Origin: Bin5 sp965208965
Lineage (GTDB): Bacteria > Chloroflexota > Anaerolineae > Caldilineales > Caldilineaceae
DNA: 64,000 nt
Direction of reading: 5' to 3'
NCBI GenBank assembly: GCA_965208965.1
Contig: OZ242384.1
Coordinates: 4,464,001-4,528,000 of the forward strand
Shown here: positions 34,605-44,380 of the stretch, in pieces
How the letters are laid out: every line of letters begins with the position of its first letter
Numbering within the stretch: position 1 is the first letter of the stretch
Position numbers and translations under genes: made by a program
Notes under the pieces: model-generated
Database searches by the model: none
Seen by the model: only the letters and a program-made list of their open reading frames with translations
What the model was told of the DNA's origin: nothing

Positions 34605-36866
34605 GTGGAGAAGGTACTGGTCGCCATCCTGCTCTCCGTTTTTTTTCTGACCGGAATCGCATACAGCCTGGTCGTTCCCCCTTTCGAGACACCCGACGAA
34701 ATCTACCACTATGCCTTCGCTCGCCATCTGGCCGGGGGCAACGGGCTCCCTGTGCAGGGTCCGGAGATGACCGGACCCTGGGAACAGGAAGGCAGCCAGC
34801 CGCCCCTTTATTACAGTCTGGTCGCGCTGCTGACTGCAGGCATCGATCAGAGTGGCCTCGATGAGTTCACGGTCCGCAATCCCAGGGCGAACCTGGGAGA
34901 TCCCCATCAGCCAGGCAACAAGAACTACATGCTCTTCAGCGCCGAGAGCAGACCGCTAAAGGGAGTGAACCTGGCACTTCACGTTGGCCGCTGGATATCT
35001 GTTGTCCTCGGCACGCTCACCGTCCTCTTTTCGTACCTTCTGGCACGTTTCGCCTTCCCTGCAGACAGATGGGCCCGCCTGCTGGCAACGGCAATGGTAG
35101 CCACTATCCCTCAGTTCAGTTTCATCAGCGCGAGCGTCTCGAATGACATCATGGTCACCGTTGTCAGCGCTGCCGCGCTGGTTTGGCTGGCGGCCATATG
35201 CGGCCGCCCCTGGCGCGAGGGAATCCGCAAATGGGAATGGATAGGGACTGGCCTGCTGCTGGGATTGGGCGCGTTGAGCAAGCTGCAGGGGTTGGGGCTG
35301 CTTCCGCTCACGGCCTTAGTCGTTCTGATTCGTTTCGGGAGGAACAGAGAGTGGAACACGTTTCTAAGGGGCGCGATTCTGGTCGGCTGTATGGTACTCA
35401 TCGTAGCGGGCTGGTGGTACACCCGGAATCTCTATCTCTATGGTGACCCGTTCGGAACCAGGAACTTGCTCAGCGTCACCGGGCAACGTGTGGAGCCCCT
35501 GAGCATACAGAGTCTTTTTGGAGAACTACGCGGGCTGCAAATGTCCTTCTGGGGAATCTTCGGGTGGTTCAGCATTCTCCTACCCTCGTGGATATACAGC
35601 CTGTTTGAGCTTCTTACAGCACTGGCTGTATCGGGCGCAGCTGTAGACTTGATTCGAAAACTTAAGTCTGCTCGGGGGCCAGGCGCAATACTGGAGCAGT
35701 CAGACACCACCTTAGGTATCGCCTGGATCTGGGCTCTGACCTCTCTTGCTCTCCTGGGCTACTGGATTTCCGTCGCGCTGGGGTCGCAGGGCAGGCTCCT
35801 GTTTCCCGCAATCACTGCGCTTGCCGTAGTCGCCGTGACCGGCCTTCGCTTTTGGGCTGGATTTCTGCCCCGAGTCGGGCGTATAGGACTGGGGATCATA
35901 ATACCGCTTGGCCTATGGAGTTGCTCCCTCTTTGCCCTTGTAGAGCTGTTGCCGGTCTCTTACGGTTTTGGTGACGCGGCCGGCTCATTAGAGGAACCGC
36001 CGGCAGACGCTACGCCAGTCGGAAAGGTCTATGGTGACGGCGTTGAGTTGGTCGCCGCCCGCCTTCCGGACCCAGACTCCTTCTCCGGCAACAGTGTGTC
36101 CCTTACTCTATACTTCCGTGCAACGCAGTTACAGGAGCGGGACCTAGAACTGTTCATTCATCTGCTGGATGCCTTTGACAGGCAGATCGGAAACGTGACG
36201 AGCCACCCGGGTTGGGGCGCCCGCCCCCTCACGTTGTGGCAGCCCGGCCTCATTTACGAGGACTCATACCAGATTCCTCTCGACCGACCATCGCCCAACT
36301 TTGCCAGGATTCTGGTAGGTTTTGTCGATCCGAACTCAACTGCCCTGGAGAACGAGGGCCTCCTGCCAGTAGCAGGAGGGGGCCCCCGAATCGAAAGCCG
36401 TGTGATCTGGACGCATTACGAAGACCTGGAGCCGATGGCCGTCAGGTACGACAGCGGAATCTCTCTTGTCGGCGTGGCGCTGGGGCAGAGGGATATCCAA
36501 GTCTCGACGCGGCAACTGATCGAACTTGGACAGGACCGAACCATGTGGGTCGCGATGCGTTGGCAGGAAACAGTCTACTCTGATACGGAGTACGCGGCTT
36601 CGCTAAGGCTTCATCCGGAAAAGGATAAAGGCAGTTGGGTGTTCCAGGAGGACTTGAGCCTTTGGAAACCAGTCAGTGCCCTCCCGGCAGTTGCGACTCC
36701 AGGCGCCCTGATAGATACTCTCGTTCGACTGGAACTGCCAGAGGAACTCCCTGCCGGCGAATACCAATTGCGACTGGTAATCTATGACGCGGAGACGCTG
36801 CAGCCCGTGGTCCAAGACGGGACCTGGGAGCCTGAACTGCTTTTGGCGCGATTACGGCTGAACTGA
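34605..36866 (+). CDS. DUF2142/GT39-like membrane protein
   Basis: About 753 residues. The N-terminal PPFETPDEIYHYAFARHLAG is the DUF2142/GT-C first-loop motif with the catalytic-type Asp-Glu pair intact. About ten membrane helices follow to residue 460. Two beta domains fill the rest, the first with LELFIHLLDAFDRQIG, the same type as at the end of the preceding large protein. It is likely a glycosyltransferase for cell-surface glycans using a polyprenyl donor. I choose GTG at 34605, preceded by AGGGAG; the frame is open from a TTG at 34575. It lies 234 bases after the fusion gene, probably with a related job. Confidence 0.78.
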   Translation: MEKVLVAILLSVFFLTGIAYSLVVPPFETPDEIYHYAFARHLAGGNGLPVQGPEMTGPWEQEGSQPPLYYSLVALLTAGIDQSGLDEFTVRNPRANLGDPHQPGNKNYMLFSAESRPLKGVNLALHVGRWISVVLGTLTVLFSYLLARFAFPADRWARLLATAMVATIPQFSFISASVSNDIMVTVVSAAALVWLAAICGRPWREGIRKWEWIGTGLLLGLGALSKLQGLGLLPLTALVVLIRFGRNREWNTFLRGAILVGCMVLIVAGWWYTRNLYLYGDPFGTRNLLSVTGQRVEPLSIQSLFGELRGLQMSFWGIFGWFSILLPSWIYSLFELLTALAVSGAAVDLIRKLKSARGPGAILEQSDTTLGIAWIWALTSLALLGYWISVALGSQGRLLFPAITALAVVAVTGLRFWAGFLPRVGRIGLGIIIPLGLWSCSLFALVELLPVSYGFGDAAGSLEEPPADATPVGKVYGDGVELVAARLPDPDSFSGNSVSLTLYFRATQLQERDLELFIHLLDAFDRQIGNVTSHPGWGARPLTLWQPGLIYEDSYQIPLDRPSPNFARILVGFVDPNSTALENEGLLPVAGGGPRIESRVIWTHYEDLEPMAVRYDSGISLVGVALGQRDIQVSTRQLIELGQDRTMWVAMRWQETVYSDTEYAASLRLHPEKDKGSWVFQEDLSLWKPVSALPAVATPGALIDTLVRLELPEELPAGEYQLRLVIYDAETLQPVVQDGTWEPELLLARLRLN

Positions 36867-36920
36867 AAGAGGTCGCCCACAATTGAGAAGCGTCTTCGAA
36901 AACAGATTTCGAAACGCCTG

Positions 36921-38132
36921 CTAAGTCGAGATCGTAGCTAAGCGCCTTCCCGCCTCATGCAGTGTTTCGATTCGCTTGGCGAAGGCAAAACGGATGATGC
37001 CCTCACCGTATCTCTCCCTGTCTCTCGTGTAAAAGTTGATCCCGGCCACCGAAGCTACGCCGACCTCAGTCGTGAGCCAGCGGGCAAAATGGTGGGAGTC
37101 CCACGCGGCTTGCGGCGCGTCAATGGCGGTGTAATCGGCCATAGTGTAGTAAGAGCCCTCGGGCCGCACCGGGCGAAAGCCAGCCTCCCGCAGCATTGTC
37201 AACATTACTTCACGGCGTTCGTCGTATTCCTCTCTCATCTGAAGCCAGTAGTCGCTCGGCTGGCTGAGGGCAACTGCAGCCGCCGCCTGCAAAGGAGTGG
37301 GCGCGCAGATTGTGGAGTAGTCGTGCACTGCACGGATGGCTCCTGCAAGGGGCTCGCGGGCGATAACATAGCCCAGTCGCCAACCTGTAACCGCAAATGA
37401 CTTTCCCAGTCCCCCTATAGTCACCGTGCGTTCAATCAAGCCGTCGAGACTGCCCGGGGATACATGCTCCCTGCCGTCGTAGAGTATACGGTCATAGATC
37501 TCGTCCGTGATCAGAATGAGATCGTGGCGGTTCGTGAAGGCGGCAATTGTCTCCATCTCCTCGTCATCGAAAACACGGCCGGTAGGATTGTGGGGCGTAT
37601 TCAGGAGCAAGGCACGCGTTCGACGGGTAACTGCTGCCTCCAGCCGGTCCGCGTCGATCCGATAGTCCGGGGCCTCCAGAACGACCGGCACGGCTGCGGC
37701 ATCGGCGAGCAGCGCCGAAGGGCGGAAGTTTTCGTGTCCCGGTTCCAGTATGATCAGCTCGTCCCCGGGATTCAGCAAGGCGAGCAATGAAGTGGTAATG
37801 CCTTCGGTCACGCCGCAGACGACGCAGATGTGGACGTCGGGATCCACGGTCCAGCCGAGTTGCGTTGTATATTGCTCGGCCAGCGCCTGGCGCAGGGGCG
37901 GATAGCCCCAAGTTACCGTATACTGGTTGGCCTCCCCGCGAATTGCGTCAACGGCGGCCTTGACAATCGCCTCCGGTGGGTCGAAGTCAGGGAAACCCTG
38001 GCTCAGGTTGACAGCTTCGTGCTCCATCGCGAGCCGGGTCATCTCCCGGATCATGGACTGGTTGAAATTGGTTGTGCGCGTGGCTGGGTACACAGTGTGC
38101 CTCGTAAGTCTTTCTTCAACGGGAACTGCCAA
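36921..38132 (-). CDS. Class I/II PLP aminotransferase
   Basis: A 403-residue fold-type I aminotransferase of the aspartate/kynurenine aminotransferase group: LSQGFPDFDPP near the N-terminus, NTPHNPTGRVF near 180, DEIYDRILY near 215, and the PLP lysine in GLGKSFAVTGWRLGY near 244. It transfers an amino group between an amino acid and a 2-oxo acid; the amino acid is not deducible. It stands divergent from the sugar importer, sharing the 300-base control region that contains a 20-base palindrome. Confidence 0.9.
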   Translation of the reverse strand: MAVPVEERLTRHTVYPATRTTNFNQSMIREMTRLAMEHEAVNLSQGFPDFDPPEAIVKAAVDAIRGEANQYTVTWGYPPLRQALAEQYTTQLGWTVDPDVHICVVCGVTEGITTSLLALLNPGDELIILEPGHENFRPSALLADAAAVPVVLEAPDYRIDADRLEAAVTRRTRALLLNTPHNPTGRVFDDEEMETIAAFTNRHDLILITDEIYDRILYDGREHVSPGSLDGLIERTVTIGGLGKSFAVTGWRLGYVIAREPLAGAIRAVHDYSTICAPTPLQAAAAVALSQPSDYWLQMREEYDERREVMLTMLREAGFRPVRPEGSYYTMADYTAIDAPQAAWDSHHFARWLTTEVGVASVAGINFYTRDRERYGEGIIRFAFAKRIETLHEAGRRLATIST

Positions 38133-38202
38133 AACGCAGAAATTCTACTCGAATCCTGCCCAACTGGCAACGAGGAGAGTGGCGGGAGTGGTTTGGAGCC
38201 CT

Positions 38203-38222
38203 AAATGCTCAGTTGAGCATTT
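38203..38222. promoter_or_regulatory. Putative operator palindrome
   Basis: AAATGCTCAGTTGAGCATTT: 9-base perfect arms around two central bases. It lies 90-110 bases upstream of the sugar-permease promoter, in the space shared with the divergent aminotransferase gene. Such a palindrome suits a dimeric repressor or activator (LacI, GntR or similar). No regulator gene is adjacent. Confidence 0.5.
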
Positions 38223-38312
38223 GCCTGCCAAGCAGTTCGGCCACACTTTGATGGGCGCCCTAACTTTGGCTCGGTGCCTTGAATTGGCTCCAGGCCTTGG
38301 CTGGCTGGCCTC

Positions 38313-38341
38313 TTGACAATTGATAGGGGCTATAGTATCTT
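38313..38341 (+). promoter_or_regulatory. Sigma-70-type promoter of the sugar ABC operon
   Basis: TTGACA (38313-38318), 17-base spacer, TATCTT (38336-38341), about 90 bases before the first permease start. The remainder of 38133-38433 shows only this and the palindrome. Confidence 0.5.
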
Positions 38342-38433
38342 CCCGTGCTAAGTCCACCCGAAAAGCCTTTGACTCGTGCCAGCACCGGTGCAAAGGTAAG
38401 CTTCTGCAGTTCTGAACTGAATCGGTTAGGCGA

Positions 38434-39384
38434 ATGGCGACTCTTCAAGATCACATCGCCGCAACTTCGGCGCGAACAGAGCAGCGACCGTGGTATCATC
38501 TGAACGGCGAAGAACGTTTGGCGTGGCTGCTAGTCCTGCCCTGGATCATCGGATTCGTTGCCTTCCAGCTGGGTCCGATGTTGGCCTCCCTGGGGCTCTC
38601 CTTAACCGAGTGGCGCATGTTTACGCCGCCGAAATTCATCGGTCTGTCCAATTATGCCGAGATGATTTCCGGTGATCCTCTCGTATTTCAGGCGTTCAAA
38701 GTAACGACAATCTACTCGGTAACATCGGTCCCACTTCGCATTGCTTTAGGCGTTTTGGTCGCTCTGCTATTGAACGCCAGCGTTCGAGGGCTGGCCTTCA
38801 TACGTACGGTGTATTACCTTCCCGCGACGGTCAGCGGCGTGGCGGTTGCGATGGTCTGGCTGTTGATTTTGAACGGCGACTTCGGGCTGTTGAACCGGGC
38901 GCTCAGTCTGCTTGGACTTGAAGGGCCGTATTGGCTGACCGACACGCGCACGGTGCTAGCCTCTTTCGTGTTAATGAGTCTCTGGAGCGTCGGCGCCGGC
39001 ATCATCATTTATCTGGCCGGTCTGCAGGGCGTCCCCAATGAACTCTACGAGGCTGCAGAGGTTGACGGCGCCGGCGACTGGGTAATGTTCTGGAAGATTA
39101 CGATACCTATGATCTCTCCCGTTCTATTCTTCCAGTTCGTTATCGGAATGATCGACGCGCTGCAGGAGTTCGCGGGCCCATTCATCATGACTCAAGGCGG
39201 CCCCGGAAACGCCAGCCTGTTCGTGATGCTCTACCTGTTCAGGCAGGGCTTCGAGTTTTTCCAAATGGGTTATGCCTCCGCGCTGGCCTGGGTTCTCTTC
39301 GTTTACATCATGCTGCTGACCCTGTTCATCATCCGCTCCTCTGCAGTTTGGGTCTACTACGAAGGGGAAGTCAAGGGAAATTAA
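38434..39384 (+). CDS. Sugar ABC transporter permease (MalF/UgpA type)
   Basis: A 316-residue permease with six membrane helices and the EAA loop NELYEAAEVDGAGDWVMF, which docks to the ATPase. It belongs to the CUT1 group that imports oligosaccharides, glycerol phosphates or similar. The second permease follows after three bases and the binding protein after it, so it is a standard importer operon. No ATPase gene is present; such systems often share a MsmX-like ATPase encoded elsewhere. The downstream sulfatase suggests a sulfated glycan as source of the sugar, which is inference. Confidence 0.92.
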   Translation: MATLQDHIAATSARTEQRPWYHLNGEERLAWLLVLPWIIGFVAFQLGPMLASLGLSLTEWRMFTPPKFIGLSNYAEMISGDPLVFQAFKVTTIYSVTSVPLRIALGVLVALLLNASVRGLAFIRTVYYLPATVSGVAVAMVWLLILNGDFGLLNRALSLLGLEGPYWLTDTRTVLASFVLMSLWSVGAGIIIYLAGLQGVPNELYEAAEVDGAGDWVMFWKITIPMISPVLFFQFVIGMIDALQEFAGPFIMTQGGPGNASLFVMLYLFRQGFEFFQMGYASALAWVLFVYIMLLTLFIIRSSAVWVYYEGEVKGN

Positions 39385-39387
39385 GCG

Positions 39388-40248
39388 ATGGTCGTACGCT
39401 CTATCAGCGGCAGCCAAAGTCGCTACCGGACCTTCAAGATAACACTTATCTATGTTGTCCTGGCAGTCGGCATGGTCATTGTAATTTTACCCTTTTTGTG
39501 GATGGTATCCACTTCTCTGAAGACGCCGGCCGACATCTTCAAGATTCCAACGGTTTGGGTCCCCAATCCAATTGTATGGGAGAACTATCCAAATGCGATG
39601 ACGATTCTGCCTTTCGGGCGCTTTATCCTCAACACGGCCAAAATCACCGGACTGGCGGTTGTGGGCGCCACGTTTTCCGGTTCGTTAGCCGCGTTTGCCT
39701 TCGCACGCCTTCGCTGGAGAGGACGTAACTTCATGTTCGTGCTGGTTCTGTCCACGTTGATGCTGCCCTTTCAAGTCATTATGATTCCTCAGTTCATACT
39801 GTTTCGCGAGCTCGAGTGGCTGGACACCTACTTGCCTCTGGTCGTGCCGGCTTTCTTTGGGGGCAGCGCCTTTAACATATTCCTATTGCGCCAGTATTTC
39901 ATGACGATTTCGCCCGAGCTGGACGATGCCGCCATAATTGACGGTTGCAGCCGCTTCGGCGTTTACTGGCGAATCATTCTTCCTCTCTCAAAGGCGGCCT
40001 TGATGACCGTCGTGATCTTTATCGTTCAGAATCGCTGGCAGAGCTTCCTTGTGCCTCTCATTTATCTGTTCGACCAGAAAAAGTACACGCTGGCGCTGGG
40101 TTTGCGACTGTTTCAAGACCAGTATACGACGGAATGGGAGTTAATGATGGCCGCGGCAACTGTGAGTATGATTCCGGTACTCCTGGTCTTCTACTACGGG
40201 CAGCGTTACTTCATTCAGGGTGTCGTGTTTACAGGAGTTAAGGGGTAG
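39388..40248 (+). CDS. Sugar ABC transporter permease (MalG/UgpE type)
   Basis: A 286-residue partner permease: TM1 at about 20-40, then the periplasmic-loop motif STSLKTPADIF typical of the MalG side, and the EAA loop ELDDAAIIDGCSRFGVYW. With the previous gene it forms the membrane channel of a CUT1 importer. The binding-protein gene starts about 58 bases on. All expected helices are visible and the length is usual. Confidence 0.92.
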   Translation: MVVRSISGSQSRYRTFKITLIYVVLAVGMVIVILPFLWMVSTSLKTPADIFKIPTVWVPNPIVWENYPNAMTILPFGRFILNTAKITGLAVVGATFSGSLAAFAFARLRWRGRNFMFVLVLSTLMLPFQVIMIPQFILFRELEWLDTYLPLVVPAFFGGSAFNIFLLRQYFMTISPELDDAAIIDGCSRFGVYWRIILPLSKAALMTVVIFIVQNRWQSFLVPLIYLFDQKKYTLALGLRLFQDQYTTEWELMMAAATVSMIPVLLVFYYGQRYFIQGVVFTGVKG

Positions 40249-40305
40249 TCGCGCACCGGCCAGGTGATGCGATTGAGCCAGAACGTTTTCAACAAGGAGA
40301 ACAGA

Positions 40306-41655
40306 ATGATGTCCAATCAAATGACTCGCCGCAGGTTTCTACGCAATGCCGGTCTTGGCGCCGGCTCCGCAATCATGCTGGCAGCGTGCCAGCCAATGGC
40401 TGCCGAACAAGCTGGAGATGGCGACGGAGCCGCCGCGCAGACAGCGGAACCGGTATCCATCATTTCGATGACGTGGGGTCGGGCTGAAATGATGGAAGAT
40501 GTGGCCGCGGCTTTCGCCGAAAACAATGACGGGGCGATTGCCGTTGAAAACCAGACGCTGGGCTGGGGCGACTACTGGACCAAGCTGAATACGCTGTACG
40601 CCTCCGGATCCCCGCCGGACTCTGCCTGGACGCACACGGCTTGGGTGCGGCCCCATGCCGTGCTCGGCGCGATCGAAGATCTGAATCCCCGCATCGATGC
40701 TTCTCCCGAGTTTCCCGACGACTGGTATGAATCCGTTTGGGGGCTGTTCACTTTTGAAGGCGGACAGTACGGTACCAGTTGGGATGTTGGCGTGCAGGGG
40801 ATCTGGTTTAACCGTACACTCTATGACGCGGCCGGCCTCACCGGTCCGGGCGTGGGCTCGACTTATGCCGAACTTCTGGAAGCCAGCCTTGCCCTGACGA
40901 CAGACCGCGAAGGCAACCATCCCCAGGACGACGGTTTCAATAAGCGGGAGGTAGCGGTCTGGGGCATGTCGAACATGGTGGACAACTGGGTCAACGAGAT
41001 TCGACCGCAGGCAGTGGCCTGGGGGACGGATGTATTCAACGAAGACGACACCGAGTGTATCGTAAACTCCGAGGCGACCGTCGAGTTCCTCAACTGGTAC
41101 CTCGAAGCAATTCAGACTCACCAGGTGCATCCCTCAGCCGATCTGATCGAGGGCCTGGGAAACCTGTTCGTTTCGGGAAGTTCTGCTCTGATCTCCACCT
41201 TCCCAGGGATCATCGACCAATTCGACGGCTCGTTCGATTGGGAGATTTCCCCTTACCCGATGGGAGGCGACAGCGGGACGCATACCCTCAATGTAGGCGG
41301 TTCAGCATTCTCGATACCGTCCGAAAGCCCGCACCCGGAGGAGGCATGGGAGTGGCTGGAATACAACGCGGGCGAGGAAGCCCACCAAATCTGGGCAAGC
41401 ACCGGGATAATCAATGCTCGCAAGTCTACGTCAAAGTATGTGTTGGAGCTGCTCGATGTACCTGACACTTTTGTCGAATTCTACATGGACCGCATCGACG
41501 AGTTCGGCGTGCCAGTGTGGCAACACAAGAACCGGGCTCAGGTCAACACTGCTCTGACGGCCGCTTTCGAACTGGTCTGGTTGGGCGACCGTACGGTGGA
41601 AGATGCCGCGAACGCCGTGAAGGCTGAGGTAGATGAGCTTCTGGCCGACGCTTGA
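40306..41655 (+). CDS. Sugar ABC binding lipoprotein with Tat signal
   Basis: A 449-residue extracellular solute-binding protein (family 1). The N-terminus has the twin-arginine signal RRRFLRN, then a hydrophobic stretch and the lipobox LAAC, so it should be exported folded and lipid-anchored. The rest is the two-lobe fold of sugar-binding proteins (GQYGTSWDVGVQGIWFN, GGSAFSIPSESPHPEEAWEW). AAGGAG lies six bases before the ATG at 40306; an in-frame GTG at 40264 is less likely. It feeds the two permeases encoded just upstream. Ligand unknown. Confidence 0.92.
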   Translation: MMSNQMTRRRFLRNAGLGAGSAIMLAACQPMAAEQAGDGDGAAAQTAEPVSIISMTWGRAEMMEDVAAAFAENNDGAIAVENQTLGWGDYWTKLNTLYASGSPPDSAWTHTAWVRPHAVLGAIEDLNPRIDASPEFPDDWYESVWGLFTFEGGQYGTSWDVGVQGIWFNRTLYDAAGLTGPGVGSTYAELLEASLALTTDREGNHPQDDGFNKREVAVWGMSNMVDNWVNEIRPQAVAWGTDVFNEDDTECIVNSEATVEFLNWYLEAIQTHQVHPSADLIEGLGNLFVSGSSALISTFPGIIDQFDGSFDWEISPYPMGGDSGTHTLNVGGSAFSIPSESPHPEEAWEWLEYNAGEEAHQIWASTGIINARKSTSKYVLELLDVPDTFVEFYMDRIDEFGVPVWQHKNRAQVNTALTAAFELVWLGDRTVEDAANAVKAEVDELLADA

Positions 41656-41770
41656 TTCAAGGCCCGATTCTTTCTCACTACAAGATTGGAAAGTTGGAGA
41701 GTAACCCTACCTCCCGCTTCGGGACAAGCGGCACTTTCTCAGTCTTGATTTTCATAGCTGTCAAACTGAT

Positions 41771-41804
41771 ACACCCCCTTGCAGGCCTTGCTGCCGGGGG
41801 GTGT
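41771..41804 (+). terminator. Hairpin after the sugar ABC operon
   Basis: ACACCCCC...GGGGGGTGT with further pairing GCAG/CTGC inside, about 115 bases after the binding-protein stop and before the sulfatase ATG. It is followed by GTTGCC, not a long T-run, so it may only weaken read-through. Confidence 0.45.
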
Positions 41805-41830
41805 GTTGCCTCCGAAGATTAGGATCAATC

Positions 41831-43237
41831 ATGCCCCATGAAAGCCGACCCAATGTTCTTCTGATCATGGCCGATGATCATGCCCCTGCCGCGTTTTCCA
41901 CTTACGGCAGCAAGCTGAACAGCACGCCTAATCTGGACCGCATCGCCGCTGAAGGGTTGCGGTTGGACCGCTGCTTCTGCACGAATGCGATCTGCACCCC
42001 TGCGCGGGCGTCGGTTCATACCGGGAAGTACAGCCACGTAACAGGGATAAAAACCCTCAACGATGTTATCGACCAGACGAAAGAGACTACCGTCGGTATG
42101 TTGCTGCACGATGCCGGCTACCAAACGGCTTTCGTGGGCAAGTGGCATCTCGGGCACGGTGGGAACAGTGACCCCGCAGGCTATGATTTCTGGAGTGTTC
42201 TTCCAGTGCAAGGCAAATATTATGACCCGGAATTGCGGCAACTGGGTGAAACTATCATCGAGCGAGGCTATGTAACCGACATTCTCACAGATAAGGCGCT
42301 GGGGTGGTTGTCACAACGGGACGAGGCCCGTCCTTTCTTTCTCGTGTGCGCGCACAAGGCCCCGCACGACCCATTCCAACCCAACCTCAAACACAGAGAG
42401 CTCTTTGCGTCTGAGCCAGTTCCCGAGCCTGCAACCTTCCACGATTCTTATGAGAATCGAGCGGCCGCCGCGAGTATGGCAACTGAAAAAGTAGCGCTGA
42501 TGCATCTGAAAAACCACCTTCCAGATCCGATTCCCGAGGGGTTGTCCGCCGGGGAGCAGAAGGCCTGGAACTTTCAGAGTTACATGCGCAACTACCTTCG
42601 TTGCGTGGCCTCAATCGACGAAAATGTCGGCCGGCTCTTGGACTTTTTGGACGAGAATCAACTGGCTGAGAACACAATCGTCATCTACACGTCGGACCAT
42701 GGGTTCTTTCTTGGCGACCATGGCTGGTATGACAAGCGATTCATGTACGAAGAGTCGATTCGCATTCCCTTCCTGATGCGCTTCCCTCGCTCCGTTCGGG
42801 CCGGCACTGCAAGTGAACGTATCGCGCTGAATGTGGATTTTGCGCCGACTATCCTCGACTACGCCGGTGTGCCTGTCCCGGGAGACATGCAAGGGAGAAG
42901 CCTGCGCCCACTCGCTGACGGTCGGCCGCCCTTCGACTGGCGGACGTCGATGTACTATCGCTATTGGATGCACTTGGCGCACTTTAACATCCCTGCACAC
43001 TACGGGATCCGCACCGAGCGCCACAAGCTGATCTACTACTACGGGGAGGCCCTGGGCAGCGCCGGCGCCATCGACGAGCCTACCACACCGGAGTGGGAGC
43101 TGTTTGACCTTGAAGCAGATCCGCAGGAAGTGGAAAACGTCTACCACGACCCTGAAAACGCCGGCCTGGTCGCAGAATTGAAATCCGAGCTTATCCAGCT
43201 GCAGAGCAGTTTGGGAGATGCTCCCCACGAATTTTGA
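41831..43237 (+). CDS. Cys-type sulfatase
   Basis: A 468-residue arylsulfatase-family enzyme. ADDH at residues 14-17 gives metal ligands, and the formylglycine motif is CTPARAS (Cys55, Arg59), complete, so maturation by an FGE-type enzyme is expected. YTSDHGFFLGDHGW is the second metal site. No signal peptide is seen, so it may act inside on imported sulfated sugars, in keeping with the importer genes upstream. Start ATG 41831 follows AGGA; the frame opens ten codons earlier without a site. The specific sulfate ester is unknown. Confidence 0.92.
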   Translation: MPHESRPNVLLIMADDHAPAAFSTYGSKLNSTPNLDRIAAEGLRLDRCFCTNAICTPARASVHTGKYSHVTGIKTLNDVIDQTKETTVGMLLHDAGYQTAFVGKWHLGHGGNSDPAGYDFWSVLPVQGKYYDPELRQLGETIIERGYVTDILTDKALGWLSQRDEARPFFLVCAHKAPHDPFQPNLKHRELFASEPVPEPATFHDSYENRAAAASMATEKVALMHLKNHLPDPIPEGLSAGEQKAWNFQSYMRNYLRCVASIDENVGRLLDFLDENQLAENTIVIYTSDHGFFLGDHGWYDKRFMYEESIRIPFLMRFPRSVRAGTASERIALNVDFAPTILDYAGVPVPGDMQGRSLRPLADGRPPFDWRTSMYYRYWMHLAHFNIPAHYGIRTERHKLIYYYGEALGSAGAIDEPTTPEWELFDLEADPQEVENVYHDPENAGLVAELKSELIQLQSSLGDAPHEF

Positions 43238-43281
43238 CTATGAATCCCGCGATTTGACTCGTACGCTAGTGCCCACGAGAC

Positions 43282-44253
43282 TCAGGAAGAATCCGCAGAC
43301 AGCCCGTCTTTGAGGCGGTGAATTTCCACAAGCCCGGTGTCGCGAAAGCTGGCGAGTTGCGCTGATGAGAGACCTGCTACTGAATCTTGAACATCTCGCA
43401 CAATCCGGTCAACCAGCTCGTCGGTCAATTCGGGCTCTCCTAGTGTCCGCCAGCGCGCTTCCTGCGTCGGTCCCAGGTGGCGCATATAGTGCGCGATGCC
43501 CTCAGCTCCGCCCGCCAGGTGGTAGGTGGTAAACGGCCCTTGCAGCGCCCAGCGAAGACCCGGACCATTAGTAATCACCTCGTCGATATCCTCAACGGTT
43601 GAAATACCTTCGGCCACCAGATAGATCGCCTCGCGGAAGAGGGCAGCTGCGAGCCGGTTGGCGATATGGCCGTAGGCTTCCCTTCTCATAAGAACCGGCG
43701 CTTTGCCGATGGCCCGGTAGAACTGCATCGCCCAGGCCAGCGAATCGGGACAGGTACGCTCGCCTCCGGAGACTTCCACGAGGGGAATCAGATGAGGGGG
43801 ATTAAAGGGATGACCGACAATTACCCTTTGAGGGTGTTTCGCTTCTTCCTGAATGTCGGTTGGAATCAAAGCTGTGGCGCTGCTGCTTACGATCACCTTC
43901 GGACCAATTACACACTCCAATTCTCTGAGCGTCTCCCGTTTCAGATCCAGTCTCTCCGGCACGTTCTCCTGCACGAATTGGGCCGTAGCGAGCCCGCCGG
44001 CGATGGTTGCTGAGAACTGCAGCCGGCTTGTATCGGCGGGCGTTGGATACCCCATGGCTTCCAACGCAGGCATCATCCCGTCAATTGCGCGACGCAGCTC
44101 CCTTTCTTCAACAACCGGATCAACTGCAAATACATCCAGTCCGTTTGCCAGGAAACAGGCTGCCCAGCTTGTGCCAATTGTCCCCGCGCCGACCACGGCT
44201 ACTTTCCGGACCTGGTCAACCGGTACTGGCGTCACTTCTTGCTGGTCGTGCAT
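43282..44253 (-). CDS. 3-hydroxyacyl-CoA/L-gulonate dehydrogenase-like protein
   Basis: A 323-residue NAD-dependent 3-hydroxyacyl dehydrogenase. The NAD loop VVGAGTIGTSWAACF lies at 19-33, the catalytic region GHPFNPPHLIPLVEV near 145, and the short C-terminal helical domain follows. This single-domain layout is like lambda-crystallin/L-gulonate 3-dehydrogenase and carnitine 3-dehydrogenase more than like FadB. The aminotransferase and Liv importer genes precede it on the same strand, with 127 bases between it and the aminotransferase. Substrate is open. Confidence 0.87.
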   Translation of the reverse strand: MHDQQEVTPVPVDQVRKVAVVGAGTIGTSWAACFLANGLDVFAVDPVVEERELRRAIDGMMPALEAMGYPTPADTSRLQFSATIAGGLATAQFVQENVPERLDLKRETLRELECVIGPKVIVSSSATALIPTDIQEEAKHPQRVIVGHPFNPPHLIPLVEVSGGERTCPDSLAWAMQFYRAIGKAPVLMRREAYGHIANRLAAALFREAIYLVAEGISTVEDIDEVITNGPGLRWALQGPFTTYHLAGGAEGIAHYMRHLGPTQEARWRTLGEPELTDELVDRIVRDVQDSVAGLSSAQLASFRDTGLVEIHRLKDGLSADSS

Positions 44254-44380
44254 TTCGAGTTCCTGTTTGGAAATTGGGAAGGATCAATTGGCGCAATGCG
44301 ATACTAACAGCGCCCCGTCATGTTACTGCCAGGGGCTCAATCGCTGGACGAGGGATTGCTTCGGAAAGACTGCCGCGGAT

